Positions 16,990-26,605 of a stretch of DNA of 49,849 nucleotides are shown in pieces. The DNA is taken from assembly GCA_017530275.1 (NCBI GenBank), contig JAFXMP010000305.1, forward strand, positions 1 through 49,849. The letters are read 5' to 3'. The position numbers and the translations under genes are program-made. The stretch is from Clostridia bacterium (GTDB taxonomy: Bacteria; Bacillota_A; Clostridia; Christensenellales; Aristaeellaceae). Position 1 is the stretch's first letter. Each line of letters opens with the position of its first letter. The notes below the pieces were generated by a model. The model made no database searches. It was not told the DNA's origin and saw only the letters and a program-made list of their open reading frames with translations.

Positions 16990-19239
16990 ATGAACCAACT
17001 GTGGTATCGACAGCCCGCCGCCAACTGGAACGAAGCCTTGCCCCTGGGCAACGGGCGCATAGGGGCCATGGTGTTTGGGGGAGCGCTCATTGAGCGCATT
17101 CCCATGAATGCTGACAGCCTGTGGTACGGAGGCTTCCGCAGCCGGGTGAATCCCAGCGCGAAAGAAAATCTGCCTCGCATCCGGCAATTGCTGCGGGAGG
17201 ACCGCATTCAGGAAGCCACCTGGCTGGCGGAAGAAGCACTGACTGGCATGCCCAACGGGGAAAGACACTATGAGCCGCTGTGCGATGTGATCCTGCAGCA
17301 GCTGGACGGGGAGCCTCCCGCCTGCATGCACGGCCTGCGGGGCCTGTTCAAGCAGGATATGACCCGCTTTGCGGTACCCACAGAGAATTACCGCCGGTCT
17401 CTGGATCTGGATACCGGCATTGCCCGGACGGAATACACGATGAAAGGAAAAGCGTGCTTCCGGGAATGCTTTGTCTCTTATCCTCATCAAGTCATGGCCC
17501 TGCGGTATCGAGGCTTTCCCTTCCGGCTGATTCTGAGCCGCAGTGTGTACATGGACCGGATGGAGGCGTTGGATGGGCGCACCATGATGCTTCGCGGACA
17601 GACTGGGGATAATGGCGTACAATGGATGGCTGTTTGCCGTTGCGTGGGTGAGGGCGTTCAAGCCGTGGGCAGTGTGATCCGCTGCCCGGAAACGTGCGAA
17701 TTGTATCTGGCAGCGGCCACCAGCTATTATAACGACGATCTGCTTTCCGCCTGTCTTCAGAAGTTGGATGGGGCGGAAAAGGAAGGATATGAAACCCTCC
17801 TGGAAGCCCACATCGTGGATATCGCGCAATATGCTAAGGCCTGCACCCTCGACCTGGCGGACGATGAGAACCTGGCCGCACTGCCCACAGATGAGCGGCT
17901 GCGGCGTTACGCTGAGGGAGAGCGGGATAACGGACTGGAGGCCCTGCATTTTGCCTATGGCCGATACCTGCTTTTCTCCTGCTCCCGCCCAGGTTCCTTG
18001 CCTGCGAATCTGCAGGGCATCTGGAACGAAGATTTCCGGCCGCCCTGGGATGGGAAATACACCATCAATATCAACACAGAAATGAATTATTGGCCCGCGG
18101 AAAGCTGCAATCTCAATGATTGTCACCTGCCGCTGATGGATCATCTTTGGCGCATGTATCCTCATGGACAGGATGTAGCCCGAAAGATGTACGGGGCGGA
18201 GGGCTGGGTGGCCCACCATAACACCGATCTGTGGGGGGACTGCGCGCCTCAGGATATTTACCCCGCCGCCACCTACTGGCCCATGGGCGCGGCCTGGCTG
18301 TGCCTGCATATTGCCGAGCATTGGCGGTATACGCTGGATGGAGATTTTTTGCGGAAACATTATCCTCTCACGGAACAAGCTGCGAAATTCCTGCTGGATA
18401 TCGCGGAGGAAGATGAAAACAGCATCCGCATCAGCCCTTCCACATCGCCGGAAAACATCTATATCGCGCCTCACGGGGAATCCGGATTGCTGACGGACCG
18501 GGCGGCCATGGATCAGCAGATTTTATGGGAACTGCTGACGGCGCTGGAGGAAACGGGAGAAGCTCTGAACAAGGATACGGCCCGTTACACGGCGTTCAAG
18601 AAAAAGCTACGTCCGGTGCAGATCGAAAACGGGCTGGTAAAGGAATGGCTGCGGGATTGCCGGGATGCCTGCCCGGGGCACCGGCACATGTCCCATTTGT
18701 TTGCGCTGTATCCGGGGCACGGCATCACACCGGACAGGAAGGCGGCATTTACCGCCGCCCGGGCAACCATTGAAAGCCGCCTGGCCCACGGGGGCGGGCA
18801 CACTGGCTGGAGCCGGGCATGGATCATCTGCCTGTGGGCCAGGCTCCTGGACGGGGAAAAAGCCGGGGAAAACATCCGGCTGCTTTTGGAAAAATCCACA
18901 CTGCCCAATCTATTCGATAATCATCCGCCCTTCCAGATCGATGGAAACTTCGGCTATACTGCCGGTATCGCGGAAATGCTGCTGCAAAGCCACGAGGGCT
19001 TCCTGCGCATCCTGCCCGCCCTGCCGCCTCACTGGATAAAAGGCAGCGTGCGGGGCTTGAGAGCCCGGGGCGGTTACACCGTGGATATCGACTGGCAGGA
19101 AGACAACTGGGAAGCGCGTATTATCCCCGCGCAGGACGGCGTACTGCGATTGTGGGACGGAAGGTCCATTCCCTGCGAGGCCGGAAAAGGGCTGATCATT
19201 ACGAAACAAACCATCCGAACGGAGGAGGAGCTATCGTGA
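16990..19239 (+). CDS. Glycoside hydrolase family 95 (alpha-L-fucosidase / alpha-L-galactosidase)
   Basis: Inverting exo-glycosidase of about usual family length (749 residues), without signal peptide and so cytosolic. The N-terminus [19 protein letters not shown] is a GH95 hallmark. In the (alpha/alpha)6 barrel, Asn360 and Asn362 in NINTEMNYW match the two asparagines that activate water in the Bifidobacterium fucosidase. Glu488 in SPSTSPE is the probable general acid and Asp651 in FQIDGNFGY the probable base. HTGWSRAW is also conserved. In a pectin locus the likely substrates are alpha-L-fucose or alpha-L-galactose on side chains. The stop overlaps the GTG of the next gene. Confidence 0.92.
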   Translation: MNQLWYRQPAANWNEALPLGNGRIGAMVFGGALIERIPMNADSLWYGGFRSRVNPSAKENLPRIRQLLREDRIQEATWLAEEALTGMPNGERHYEPLCDVILQQLDGEPPACMHGLRGLFKQDMTRFAVPTENYRRSLDLDTGIARTEYTMKGKACFRECFVSYPHQVMALRYRGFPFRLILSRSVYMDRMEALDGRTMMLRGQTGDNGVQWMAVCRCVGEGVQAVGSVIRCPETCELYLAAATSYYNDDLLSACLQKLDGAEKEGYETLLEAHIVDIAQYAKACTLDLADDENLAALPTDERLRRYAEGERDNGLEALHFAYGRYLLFSCSRPGSLPANLQGIWNEDFRPPWDGKYTININTEMNYWPAESCNLNDCHLPLMDHLWRMYPHGQDVARKMYGAEGWVAHHNTDLWGDCAPQDIYPAATYWPMGAAWLCLHIAEHWRYTLDGDFLRKHYPLTEQAAKFLLDIAEEDENSIRISPSTSPENIYIAPHGESGLLTDRAAMDQQILWELLTALEETGEALNKDTARYTAFKKKLRPVQIENGLVKEWLRDCRDACPGHRHMSHLFALYPGHGITPDRKAAFTAARATIESRLAHGGGHTGWSRAWIICLWARLLDGEKAGENIRLLLEKSTLPNLFDNHPPFQIDGNFGYTAGIAEMLLQSHEGFLRILPALPPHWIKGSVRGLRARGGYTVDIDWQEDNWEARIIPAQDGVLRLWDGRSIPCEAGKGLIITKQTIRTEEELS

Positions 19240-19880
19240 CCATTTTCGTCTGCGGCGATTCCACCGCCGCCAGTTATAAACCGGAGGAAGCTCCGATTAC
19301 AGGCTGGGGCCAGGTGCTTGGTGAATTCATCCCCGGTATCCGGGTGGAAAACCGGGCCATGGGCGGCAGGAGCACAAAATCCTTTCTGTCCGAAGGCCGG
19401 CTGCAAAGGATTGAAACTGAAATCCAGCCAGGCGACCTTTTACTGATCCAGTTCACCCACAACGACACGAGTGACCTGGTTTGGCGGCACACCGATCCCT
19501 GGACCTCCTTTTATCATAACCTGGAAATTTATGTGGATACCGCCATCCTCCACGGAGCTCAGCCTGTGCTGATGACGCCCATTTGCCGCCGATACTGGCG
19601 GAACGGGAAGCTGTTGGAGTCTCACGGGGAATACCCGAATGTGATCCGTACGCTGGCCCGGCAGCGGAGCGTGCCGCTGATCGACCTGTATGAGCAGGGT
19701 ATCCGCCTGATCCGGGAGATGGGGGACGCGGAAAGCCGGAAGCTGTTTCTGTATACAGAGCCAGGCATCTATCCCGCTTATCCCGATGGCAGCGCCGACG
19801 ATACCCACACCCAGCGCGCCGGGGCGGCGTTTTATGCCCGAATGACGGCGGAAAAGCTGAAAGAACTGGGATTGGTTTAA
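19236..19880 (+). CDS. Rhamnogalacturonan acetylesterase, SGNH/CE12 family
   Basis: Removes acetyl groups from rhamnogalacturonan oligosaccharides. The 214-residue protein has the SGNH blocks: Ser9 in CGDSTAAS (nucleophile), the glycine and asparagine motif [17 protein letters not shown], and the catalytic Asp188-x-x-His191 in [12 protein letters not shown] 19236 is used because GGAGGAGGAG lies upstream; it overlaps the GH95 stop by four bases (GTGA). No signal peptide. It is paralogous to the C-terminal half of the next gene, so the locus carries two CE12 domains. Confidence 0.92.
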   Translation: MTIFVCGDSTAASYKPEEAPITGWGQVLGEFIPGIRVENRAMGGRSTKSFLSEGRLQRIETEIQPGDLLLIQFTHNDTSDLVWRHTDPWTSFYHNLEIYVDTAILHGAQPVLMTPICRRYWRNGKLLESHGEYPNVIRTLARQRSVPLIDLYEQGIRLIREMGDAESRKLFLYTEPGIYPAYPDGSADDTHTQRAGAAFYARMTAEKLKELGLV

Positions 19881-19893
19881 GGAGGCACAAAGC

Positions 19894-21603
19894 ATGTATA
19901 TCATCGCGAAAGACGGCAGCGGGGATTTCACTTCCATTCAGCAGGCAATTGACGCCATTCCGGGCGGGGGGCAGGCGCCCACCATATTGCTTCTGCGCAT
20001 GGAAGAGTTTCATGAGCGGGTGGTGGTGAACAAGGACAATGTGCGAATTATTGGTGAAGCCAGAGACCGCACGGTGATCACCGCCAAGGGCTGCGCCAAG
20101 GATCTGAACCCCGACGGCACGGAACGGGGCACCTTCCTTTCCGCCACCTTCATGGTGACGGGTAACAACGTGGAAGTGGAAAACCTGACCATCCGCAACG
20201 ACGCGGGGGATGGGCGCGACGTGGGTCAGGCCGTGGCAGTATACGCTGCGGGGGATCGGGGCGTGTGGCGCAATGTGCGCATGATCGCCCATCAGGATAC
20301 CCTGTTCTGCGGCCCGCTCATGCAAAAGGTGGTGGATTTTATCGCGCCACGCCAGGCCCGGGCGGAGTACGTGGAGAGCATCGGGGACAGCACGCTGACT
20401 TCCAGCCGTCAGTATTTTGAGGATTGCTTCATTCAGGGCGACGTTGACTTTATTTTCGGTCCCTACCGCTGCTGGTTCGAGCGCTGCACCCTGTTCATGA
20501 ACGCCCGGGGCGGGCTGTATACCGCCGCCAACACGCCGGAAGAGCAGCCCTACGGCCTGGTATTCCACAACTGTACATTGACTGGCGAATGCGAGGAGGG
20601 CCAGGCGTTCCTTGGCCGCCCCTGGCGCAAGTTCTCCCGCACGGTGTTTTTGAACTGCGATATGGATGAGCACGTGGCGTCGCTGGGATTTAACGACTGG
20701 GACAGGGAAAAGCTTGTAACCGAGCGTTACGCCGAGTTTGGCACCACCGGGGCACGGGCGGATCAGAGCACCCGTCATCCCAGGCAAAAGCGCATGACGG
20801 CTGTGGAAGCGGCGGATTATTCCGTGCAGGAAGTGTTGGGCGGCTGGGACAACTGGCGGCCCGACAAACGGGTGCCCACCTGGTTCCTGTGCGGCGACAG
20901 CACCATGGCAAATTACGATAAAAGCCGGTATCCCATGATGGGCTGGGGTCAGAAGCTGCAGGCCCATTTGAACGCTCGTGGGATCGAAGCGTATGTGGAA
21001 AACTGCGCGGTCAACGGACGCAGCAGCAAAAGCTTCATCGCCGAAAAACGGCTGAACTTCATTGAACTGTGCCTGCGAAAGGGCGACAAGCTGATCGTTT
21101 CCTTTTCTCACAACGACGAAAAGCCCGACCCGGAGCGCGGCACCAATCCCCGCGTCACCTTTCCGGAATACCTTTCCATGTACATTGACGCGGCCCGGCG
21201 TCAGGGGGCGGAGCCCATTCTGGTCACGCCCATCGCCCGGCGGCATTTTTCCGAAGACGGCAGGCTGATTCCCACCCACGGGGCTTACCCGGACGCCATG
21301 CGGAACCTGGCGGATTACCGGGGCGTGCGCCTCATTGATTTGGAAAAGGCCACCATGCAGATGGTGCAGGCAGCGGGCGTGAAAAACTCCAAGCGCGTTT
21401 ATTGCCACGCGCCCGCGGGCAGCAAAAACTATCCCGACGGATTGTCTGACAACAGCCATTTGCAGGAGGAAGGGGCCAGCCGGATCGCCGGCCTGTTCCT
21501 GAGCCGAATGACGAATCCCGGCTGGCCGGAGACGGATTTTGAAAATGTAGAAGCGGACGATTACTTTGGCCTGATCGCCCGGGAGGACAGCGTGCTGACA
21601 TGA
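19894..21603 (+). CDS. Two-domain pectin esterase: CE8 pectin methylesterase fused to CE12 acetylesterase
   Basis: One 569-residue chain with two complete esterase domains. Residues about 1-315 are a CE8 right-handed beta-helix (IIAKDGSGDFTSIQQAIDAI) with Asp135 in HQDTLF, Asp185 in GDVDFIFG and arginine in FLGRPW, the family catalytic residues. Residues about 325-550 are an SGNH/CE12 domain with Ser336 in CGDSTMANY, the NCAVNGRSSKSF and FSHND blocks, and Asp519-x-x-His522 in SDNSH. It would take both methyl and acetyl groups off imported pectic oligosaccharides. No signal peptide, so both act in the cytosol. GGAGG precedes the ATG by 9 bases. Confidence 0.93.
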   Translation: MYIIAKDGSGDFTSIQQAIDAIPGGGQAPTILLLRMEEFHERVVVNKDNVRIIGEARDRTVITAKGCAKDLNPDGTERGTFLSATFMVTGNNVEVENLTIRNDAGDGRDVGQAVAVYAAGDRGVWRNVRMIAHQDTLFCGPLMQKVVDFIAPRQARAEYVESIGDSTLTSSRQYFEDCFIQGDVDFIFGPYRCWFERCTLFMNARGGLYTAANTPEEQPYGLVFHNCTLTGECEEGQAFLGRPWRKFSRTVFLNCDMDEHVASLGFNDWDREKLVTERYAEFGTTGARADQSTRHPRQKRMTAVEAADYSVQEVLGGWDNWRPDKRVPTWFLCGDSTMANYDKSRYPMMGWGQKLQAHLNARGIEAYVENCAVNGRSSKSFIAEKRLNFIELCLRKGDKLIVSFSHNDEKPDPERGTNPRVTFPEYLSMYIDAARRQGAEPILVTPIARRHFSEDGRLIPTHGAYPDAMRNLADYRGVRLIDLEKATMQMVQAAGVKNSKRVYCHAPAGSKNYPDGLSDNSHLQEEGASRIAGLFLSRMTNPGWPETDFENVEADDYFGLIAREDSVLT

Positions 21604-21648
21604 TGAGGCGCAAGCTTTGTTCCTCTGGGTACGGAAGGGAGAGATAGG

Positions 21649-22905
21649 ATGAACATTCGGGATTACGCGGCATACAGCCGGAACGGCGAGGATTGGACGG
21701 AAGCCTTTCTCCGCGCCATTGCCGATCTGCAACAGCAGGGCGGGGGCGTACTGACCGTTCCGGCAGGGGTGTATCCCACAGGCTCGATCCGCCTGTACGA
21801 CGATATGACGCTGAACTTGGAATCCGGCGCGGTATTGCGCTTTCATCAGGACGAAGCAGCCTTTCCGCTTGTGGAGCTGGAATTTGAAGGGATCGCTGGA
21901 TTGATTCATCAGGCGTGCATTTATGCCGAAAAAGCGAAAAACGTATGCGTGACCGGTTATGGAACGGTGGACGGTCAAGGATCTTATTGGTGGAAAAAGC
22001 TCTTTTCACAGGAATTGAGCCATCCAAGGCCCTATCTGGTTTGCTTCTCGGATTGTGAGCGTGTGGTGCTGGAAAACGTGACGCTGACCAATTCCCCCTG
22101 CTGGACGGTGCACCCGCTGCGCTGCCGAAACGTGATGATACGCGGCCTTACGATAAAGAATCCTGCCAGCTCGCCCAATACAGACGGTATCAACCCGGAT
22201 GCCTGCCAGGATGTGCTCATCAGCGGCTGCACCATCGACGTGGGAGACGACTGCATCGCCATCAAGTCCGGCACGGAAGCGACACCTAACCGCCAGCCCT
22301 GTGAGCGGATCATCATCACCACCTGTCATTTTCTCCACGGCCACGGCGGCGTGGTGCTGGGCAGCGAAATGAGCGGCGATATCCGCAATGTAGTGGTTTC
22401 TTCCTGTGTGTTCTATGAAACGGATCGGGGCATTCGCCTGAAGACGCGCCGGGGACGGGGCGGCACGGTGGAAGGAATTCATTTCAGCAACCTTGTCATG
22501 GAAAAGGTCATGTGCCCCTTTGTGTTCAATATGTATTATTTCTGCGGAGCGGACGGCAAAATGAAGCGCGTATGGGACAAAGCCCCTTATCCCGTGACCT
22601 CATCCACGCCATGCCTCATGGACGTATCTATTTCGGAGGTGCGGGCCAGGGGCTGTACAGCCTGCGCAGGCTTCTTTTACGGTTTGGCTGAAATGCCTAT
22701 AGAGGGCGTATCCATGCAGGATGTGATCGTGGAAATGGCGGACGGACCAGCGGGCCGTCCCGCCATGATGGACGGCTGCCCGGAAATGCAGCGAGCCGGC
22801 TTTTTCCTGCGAAACGCGGTCAACGTCGATCTGCGGGGCGTCCGAGTAAAGAACGCTCAAGGTCCATGGCTGGACACAGATGACAGTGTGCGGCTGGAAG
22901 CCTAA
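21649..22905 (+). CDS. Glycoside hydrolase family 28 polygalacturonase (probably exo-acting, cytosolic)
   Basis: Hydrolyses alpha-1,4-galacturonosyl or rhamnogalacturonan linkages. The beta-helix carries all four GH28 signatures: Asp179 in NTDGINPD, Asp200 and Asp201 in GDDCIAIKSG, His232 in GHGG, and Arg263-Leu-Lys265 in RLKT. The 418-residue length and lack of a signal peptide fit intracellular exo-type enzymes that act on imported oligomers. GGGAGAGATAGG precedes the ATG. It works together with the upstream esterases and the downstream GH105. Confidence 0.94.
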   Translation: MNIRDYAAYSRNGEDWTEAFLRAIADLQQQGGGVLTVPAGVYPTGSIRLYDDMTLNLESGAVLRFHQDEAAFPLVELEFEGIAGLIHQACIYAEKAKNVCVTGYGTVDGQGSYWWKKLFSQELSHPRPYLVCFSDCERVVLENVTLTNSPCWTVHPLRCRNVMIRGLTIKNPASSPNTDGINPDACQDVLISGCTIDVGDDCIAIKSGTEATPNRQPCERIIITTCHFLHGHGGVVLGSEMSGDIRNVVVSSCVFYETDRGIRLKTRRGRGGTVEGIHFSNLVMEKVMCPFVFNMYYFCGADGKMKRVWDKAPYPVTSSTPCLMDVSISEVRARGCTACAGFFYGLAEMPIEGVSMQDVIVEMADGPAGRPAMMDGCPEMQRAGFFLRNAVNVDLRGVRVKNAQGPWLDTDDSVRLEA

Positions 22906-22963
22906 AAGGACCGACGGGAGCGCGCTTTGGCAAACGTCGGCCTGGCTGGATGGAGGGAAACGA

Positions 22964-24079
22964 ATGCTGAACAATTTCATGCCCCGGTCCGCATTGCTCA
23001 TGGCGAATTGCCTGATGCGGCGCTATGGGCTGCTCACAAGCCGCTGGAGCTATGATTACGGCGTGGTATGGCGCGGTATGGAGGCGCTGTATGCCCTGAC
23101 TGGTGACCAAAAGTATTTCGACTATATCAAGGATGCCATGGATACCTTCGTGACGGACGATACTGGCAGCATCCGTGATTACAACTTCGATTCGTTCAAT
23201 CTGGACTACATTTGCAATGGCCGCCAGCTGCTTTATCTGTACAAGACCACAGGAGAAGAAAAATATCGGAAAGCCGCGGACGTGCTCCGGGAACAGCTGC
23301 GCCGCCAGCCCCGCACATCCGACGGCGGTTTCTGGCACAAGCAATGCTACCCTTGGCAAATGTGGCTGGATGGGCTGCACATGGCCGCGCCGTTTTACGT
23401 GGATTATTGCCTGATGACGGGCGATGAGGAAGGTATTCGGGACGCGGCGAATCAGCTGCGATTGGCTTATGAACATACCTATGACCCCTATACCGGGATG
23501 AATCACCACGGATGGGATGAATCCCGATCCCAGCTTTGGGCCGATCCGCAGACGGGGCGGTCTGCTCATGCCTGGGGAAGAGCCGTAGGCTGGTATATGC
23601 TGGGCCTGGCGGATGTGCTGGAGCTGCTGCCAAGCAAACACGATTGCTATGAGCCGATCCGTACGATCTTTGAGAAGCTGGCGGTCCGAATGCTGGAAAC
23701 GCGCGTGGACGGCGCGTGGCTCCAGGTCATGGACTGTCCGGGGCGGGAAGGAAACTACCTGGAATCCTCCGCTTCCTGCCTAATAACCTGCGCGATCCTG
23801 AAAGCGGCACGGATCGGCGTGGTCCCGGCGGAAATGGGAATCGCAGCGCGGGAGAGCTTCCGGGCGCTGCAGCGGCATTTTGTGGGGCAAATGCGGGACG
23901 GAACGCTGTTCCTGGCGAAAACCTGCTTTGGCGCGGGCCTGGGTGGGCGGCCTGAAAGCTACCGCGACGGTTCTTACGCATATTATATCAGCGAAACAGT
24001 CGGAAGCTACGATCTCAAGGGCACCGGCGCGTATATTCAGACCGCGTGCGAGTATGAGCGGGTAATCCCCGGCGTATAA
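22964..24079 (+). CDS. GH105 unsaturated rhamnogalacturonyl hydrolase (YteR-like)
   Basis: Removes the unsaturated galacturonic acid left at the non-reducing end by pectate or rhamnogalacturonan lyases, by hydrating the double bond. The (alpha/alpha)6 barrel of 371 residues shows Asp136 in WQMWLDGLHM, equivalent to catalytic Asp143 of Bacillus YteR, and HHGWDES plus WGRAVGWYMLG. I place the start at ATG 22964 (GGAGGG, 6-base spacing); a longer in-frame start at 22880 lies inside the GH28 gene. Its presence implies that lyase products are imported, although no lyase gene is in the window. Confidence 0.93.
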   Translation: MLNNFMPRSALLMANCLMRRYGLLTSRWSYDYGVVWRGMEALYALTGDQKYFDYIKDAMDTFVTDDTGSIRDYNFDSFNLDYICNGRQLLYLYKTTGEEKYRKAADVLREQLRRQPRTSDGGFWHKQCYPWQMWLDGLHMAAPFYVDYCLMTGDEEGIRDAANQLRLAYEHTYDPYTGMNHHGWDESRSQLWADPQTGRSAHAWGRAVGWYMLGLADVLELLPSKHDCYEPIRTIFEKLAVRMLETRVDGAWLQVMDCPGREGNYLESSASCLITCAILKAARIGVVPAEMGIAARESFRALQRHFVGQMRDGTLFLAKTCFGAGLGGRPESYRDGSYAYYISETVGSYDLKGTGAYIQTACEYERVIPGV

Positions 24080-24116
24080 AAGCGGGATTGCCAATGAAAC
24101 AGAAGGAGATGCAGTC

Positions 24117-25466
24117 ATGCTGGATCATCGTTTGAAGACTCGTATTGAAAACTTCGTCAGCCGCCTTCGGCGGGAGGACGTGAATATGCACGGCTTCATC
24201 CTCAGCGTGGGTGGAGAAATCAAGGCAACAGCATATTACGCTCCCTTTCGGGAAGGCGAGCCGCACCGGATGTATTCCGTCAGCAAGTCCATGACTGCCG
24301 TTGCCATCGGCATCCTGATGGAGGAGGGAAAGCTCGGGCTGGATGATCACATTGTGGATTATTTCCCTGATTATCTGCCCGAGCAACCCGACCCGCGGCT
24401 GATGAGGCTGATCCTCCGCGATATGCTGCGCATGGCCACCTGCTATCGCTCCACCGCCTACCGCGAAGGCGTGGATGAGAATTGGACGAAGCCCTTTTTC
24501 ACGGCGACCCCCACCCACGAGCCGGGAACAGTATTCCACTATGATACGGGCTGTAGCCAGGTGCTTGCCTCCCTGGTGAAAAGGCTTTCAGGTCTAGAAG
24601 TGATTGATTTCCTGAATCAGCGGGTGTTTGAGCCCATCAGCGCGGCAGATCCAAAGTACTGGCTTCGTGATCCGAGCGGCGCCTGCCAGGGCGGCACGGG
24701 GCTGTGTATGTCTCTTCGGGATCTTCACAAGGTGGCCCGGCTGATCATGGAAGGCGGGGGCGGGTATATCCCCGAATGGTTCTGCCGGGAAATGGGGAAA
24801 AAGCATATAGACAATTTACTGAATATCGCCCGAGAGGAGCAATATGGCTACGGTTGGCAGGTTTGGAGAACGCGCGCCGGATGGGCCATGTACGGCCTGG
24901 GCGGCCAATTGGCGGTGGCGTGCCCGGATAAGGATGCGCTATTGTGCACCATCGCCGATACGCGCCTGGACCCCGTGGGTGTCCAGCGGATTTACGACGC
25001 CTTCTTCGATGAGGTCTATCCGTACATTGGCTTGGAAGACATGGTGTCGGAGCAAATGGAACTTTCCACCCATCCGGTGGATTGCGACCCGGACATCTGG
25101 CATGAGCACCTTGGACCCTACTATTTTCAAGAGCCGAACATGCTGGGCCTCAGGAGCGTGGAACTGCAGGGCAATACCCTGATCTGGGAGAATGACAAAG
25201 GGGAGAATCCCCTGCGGTTCGGCATTGGGGAAAACATCCAAGACACCTTCCCCGGGTGGCCCGGGCGTCCGACCCTCTCCTCCGGCGGCTGGATCGAAAA
25301 GGACCTCTTGCGGGTCAGGTGTTTCATCATCGGGGACGCGCCATGCGGCGTGGATATGCTGCTCAGGTTCAAGGACGATTGCCTTACGGTGCAGTCGAGA
25401 AAATCCTTTGATCCGGCAACAAATGCTTTTGAGGGCGTTGCATCTGGCCACTTACATCGAAAATGA
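24117..25466 (+). CDS. Serine hydrolase of the class C beta-lactamase fold
   Basis: A 449-residue protein with the nucleophile motif Ser54-Val-Ser-Lys57 (MYSVSKSMTAV). The second motif appears as YDTG (HYDTGCSQVLASL), and a glycine-rich GLGGQ stands where the third motif is expected. Residues about 350-449 form an extra beta-rich C-terminal domain. No signal peptide, so it is unlikely to act on peptidoglycan or to be a secreted lactamase. Members of this fold include carboxylesterases, and the position at the end of the pectin operon suggests an esterase for acylated sugars. The exact reaction is unknown. AGAAGGAG precedes the ATG. Confidence 0.85.
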   Translation: MLDHRLKTRIENFVSRLRREDVNMHGFILSVGGEIKATAYYAPFREGEPHRMYSVSKSMTAVAIGILMEEGKLGLDDHIVDYFPDYLPEQPDPRLMRLILRDMLRMATCYRSTAYREGVDENWTKPFFTATPTHEPGTVFHYDTGCSQVLASLVKRLSGLEVIDFLNQRVFEPISAADPKYWLRDPSGACQGGTGLCMSLRDLHKVARLIMEGGGGYIPEWFCREMGKKHIDNLLNIAREEQYGYGWQVWRTRAGWAMYGLGGQLAVACPDKDALLCTIADTRLDPVGVQRIYDAFFDEVYPYIGLEDMVSEQMELSTHPVDCDPDIWHEHLGPYYFQEPNMLGLRSVELQGNTLIWENDKGENPLRFGIGENIQDTFPGWPGRPTLSSGGWIEKDLLRVRCFIIGDAPCGVDMLLRFKDDCLTVQSRKSFDPATNAFEGVASGHLHRK

Positions 25467-25549
25467 CGGAAAGAAATGTCAGAATACATCTGGCGAAGTG
25501 TATAGCTGCGCAGCACAATAATGATGTATCACCGACTGACACGCTATTC

Positions 25550-26428
25550 TTAGTACCTGATCTTCCAGACCCATTTTTCCATCCGGGGAATCAATTCCAT
25601 CCGAATACCAAATTTCAGGGCTTCATCTTCCCCTGCCATGATTTTTTCCACGATGGGGATCATCATTTCCCGCCGTTCCCCCAGCAGGTCGCTGACATAA
25701 CGCGCCATTCGATTTTGCGGATCACGGAGCCATTCCAGCAAATCAGGCACCAGTGGCGCAAGCTGTTCGTCGGAAAGGCGCTGAAGATTGGGAAGGGCGT
25801 CGAGATCATTGTCCCGCTTGGGAAGCAGGCTGCGAAGGGTATCCAATTCCTTTTGTTGACGATCTTTTTCCGGCTGCTTCCGCCAGTCCTTATAAGGGAT
25901 TCTCTTTCCACAATCGTCACTTGTTTCGGGCCAGTTGATCTTCCACTCAAAGTATTCTTCCTTTGTGATCAAACCAATTCGCAGTTCATGCTGCCGGAAA
26001 GCCCATTCAGTCATGCAATCATCCAGGAAGGAACCATATCTCAGCCAGAATCCATGGGGCGCGTGGGCGGGCCAATAGGCGTTATCGTGGTAATACACAT
26101 TGATATCCTCGGTGGTATCCACCCTTTCGCCTGGAATCCGTTTCATCTGGAAAACGTGCATAAGGCCAGGATTCTCTTCTTCCAGCCAGAAGAACAACTC
26201 CATCAATTCGGTCGTATTGCTGCCGGTCGTGTCATACAGCGCGTTCGGGGACACATCCAACGCCTTTGCCATCTTGTCCAGCAGTTCTTTCGACGGCGTT
26301 CTGAATCCAATTTCATATTGGCCAATCCGGGCCTGGGATGTATCGCCCATGTCCAGTTTTCTCCCCAGTTCCGCCTGCGTCATGCCTCGGAACTGGCGGA
26401 TCCTTTTGATTTTGTCTCCAACCTTCAT
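25550..26428 (-). CDS. HTH (XRE) regulator with C-terminal DUF5071-like domain
   Basis: A 292-residue protein. Residues about 4-58 form a lambda-repressor-type helix-turn-helix (IRQFRGMTQAELGRKLDMGDTSQARIGQYEIG). The middle (about 75-185) is acidic and aromatic and unassigned. Residues about 195-285 resemble DUF5071 (LAPLVPDLLEWLRDP, MIPIVEKIMAGEDEALKFGI). ATG 26428 has GGGAAG upstream and is preferred over a start 17 codons earlier. It is convergent with the pectin operon and divergent from the recombinase side. A palindrome over its own -10 suggests autoregulation. It may control element excision or the promoter at 26541; neither is proven. Confidence 0.8.
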   Translation of the reverse strand: MKVGDKIKRIRQFRGMTQAELGRKLDMGDTSQARIGQYEIGFRTPSKELLDKMAKALDVSPNALYDTTGSNTTELMELFFWLEEENPGLMHVFQMKRIPGERVDTTEDINVYYHDNAYWPAHAPHGFWLRYGSFLDDCMTEWAFRQHELRIGLITKEEYFEWKINWPETSDDCGKRIPYKDWRKQPEKDRQQKELDTLRSLLPKRDNDLDALPNLQRLSDEQLAPLVPDLLEWLRDPQNRMARYVSDLLGERREMMIPIVEKIMAGEDEALKFGIRMELIPRMEKWVWKIRY

Positions 26429-26474
26429 ATGCTTCCCATTCTTTCTGTCTGTTTTTTCTGAAACAACAGCCCCA

Positions 26475-26508
26475 CTCATAGTATACAGCTATGAGCAGAA
26501 TTTTTCAA
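26475..26508 (-). promoter_or_regulatory. Promoter of the HTH-DUF5071 gene with palindromic operator
   Basis: On the minus strand TTGAAA (26503-26508) and TATACT (26480-26485) are 17 bases apart. CTCATAG (26475-26481) and CTATGAG (26489-26495) form a perfect 7-bp inverted repeat over the -10 box. This is the layout of an autorepressed HTH gene. Confidence 0.65.
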
Positions 26509-26605
26509 CAGAAAAATTATCTGTTTTGATAATTTTCAGCTTGACAAGAGCAGAATCCGGCGTTATAATGACAGCGAACAGAAAAATTATCAATCGTGAT
26601 AATTC
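26508..26605 (+). promoter_or_regulatory. Strong rightward promoter flanked by two palindromic operators
   Basis: TTGACA (26541-26546) and TATAAT (26564-26569) are 17 bases apart. The 14-base sequence ACAGAAAAATTATC occurs at 26508-26521 and again at 26578-26591, each as the left arm of a palindrome with GATAATT on the right (26511-26537 and 26581-26605). One operator ends just before the -35 box; the other covers the start of the transcript. The HTH protein next door is the obvious candidate repressor. Confidence 0.75.

Noticed and set aside
15289..18474. 1061-codon open frame on the minus strand
   Set aside because: It runs antisense to a clear solute-binding protein and GH95 with intact signatures. 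Its product is His, Gly and Gln rich without domains, an effect of codon bias in GC-rich genes.
19453..21978. 841-codon open frame on the minus strand
   Set aside because: Antisense to the CE12 and CE8-CE12 genes; no recognisable motif, no credible ribosome-binding site.
24117..25466. Beta-lactamase resistance gene
   Set aside because: The fold and SxxK motif fit, but there is no signal peptide, the second and third motifs are altered and it ends a pectin operon.
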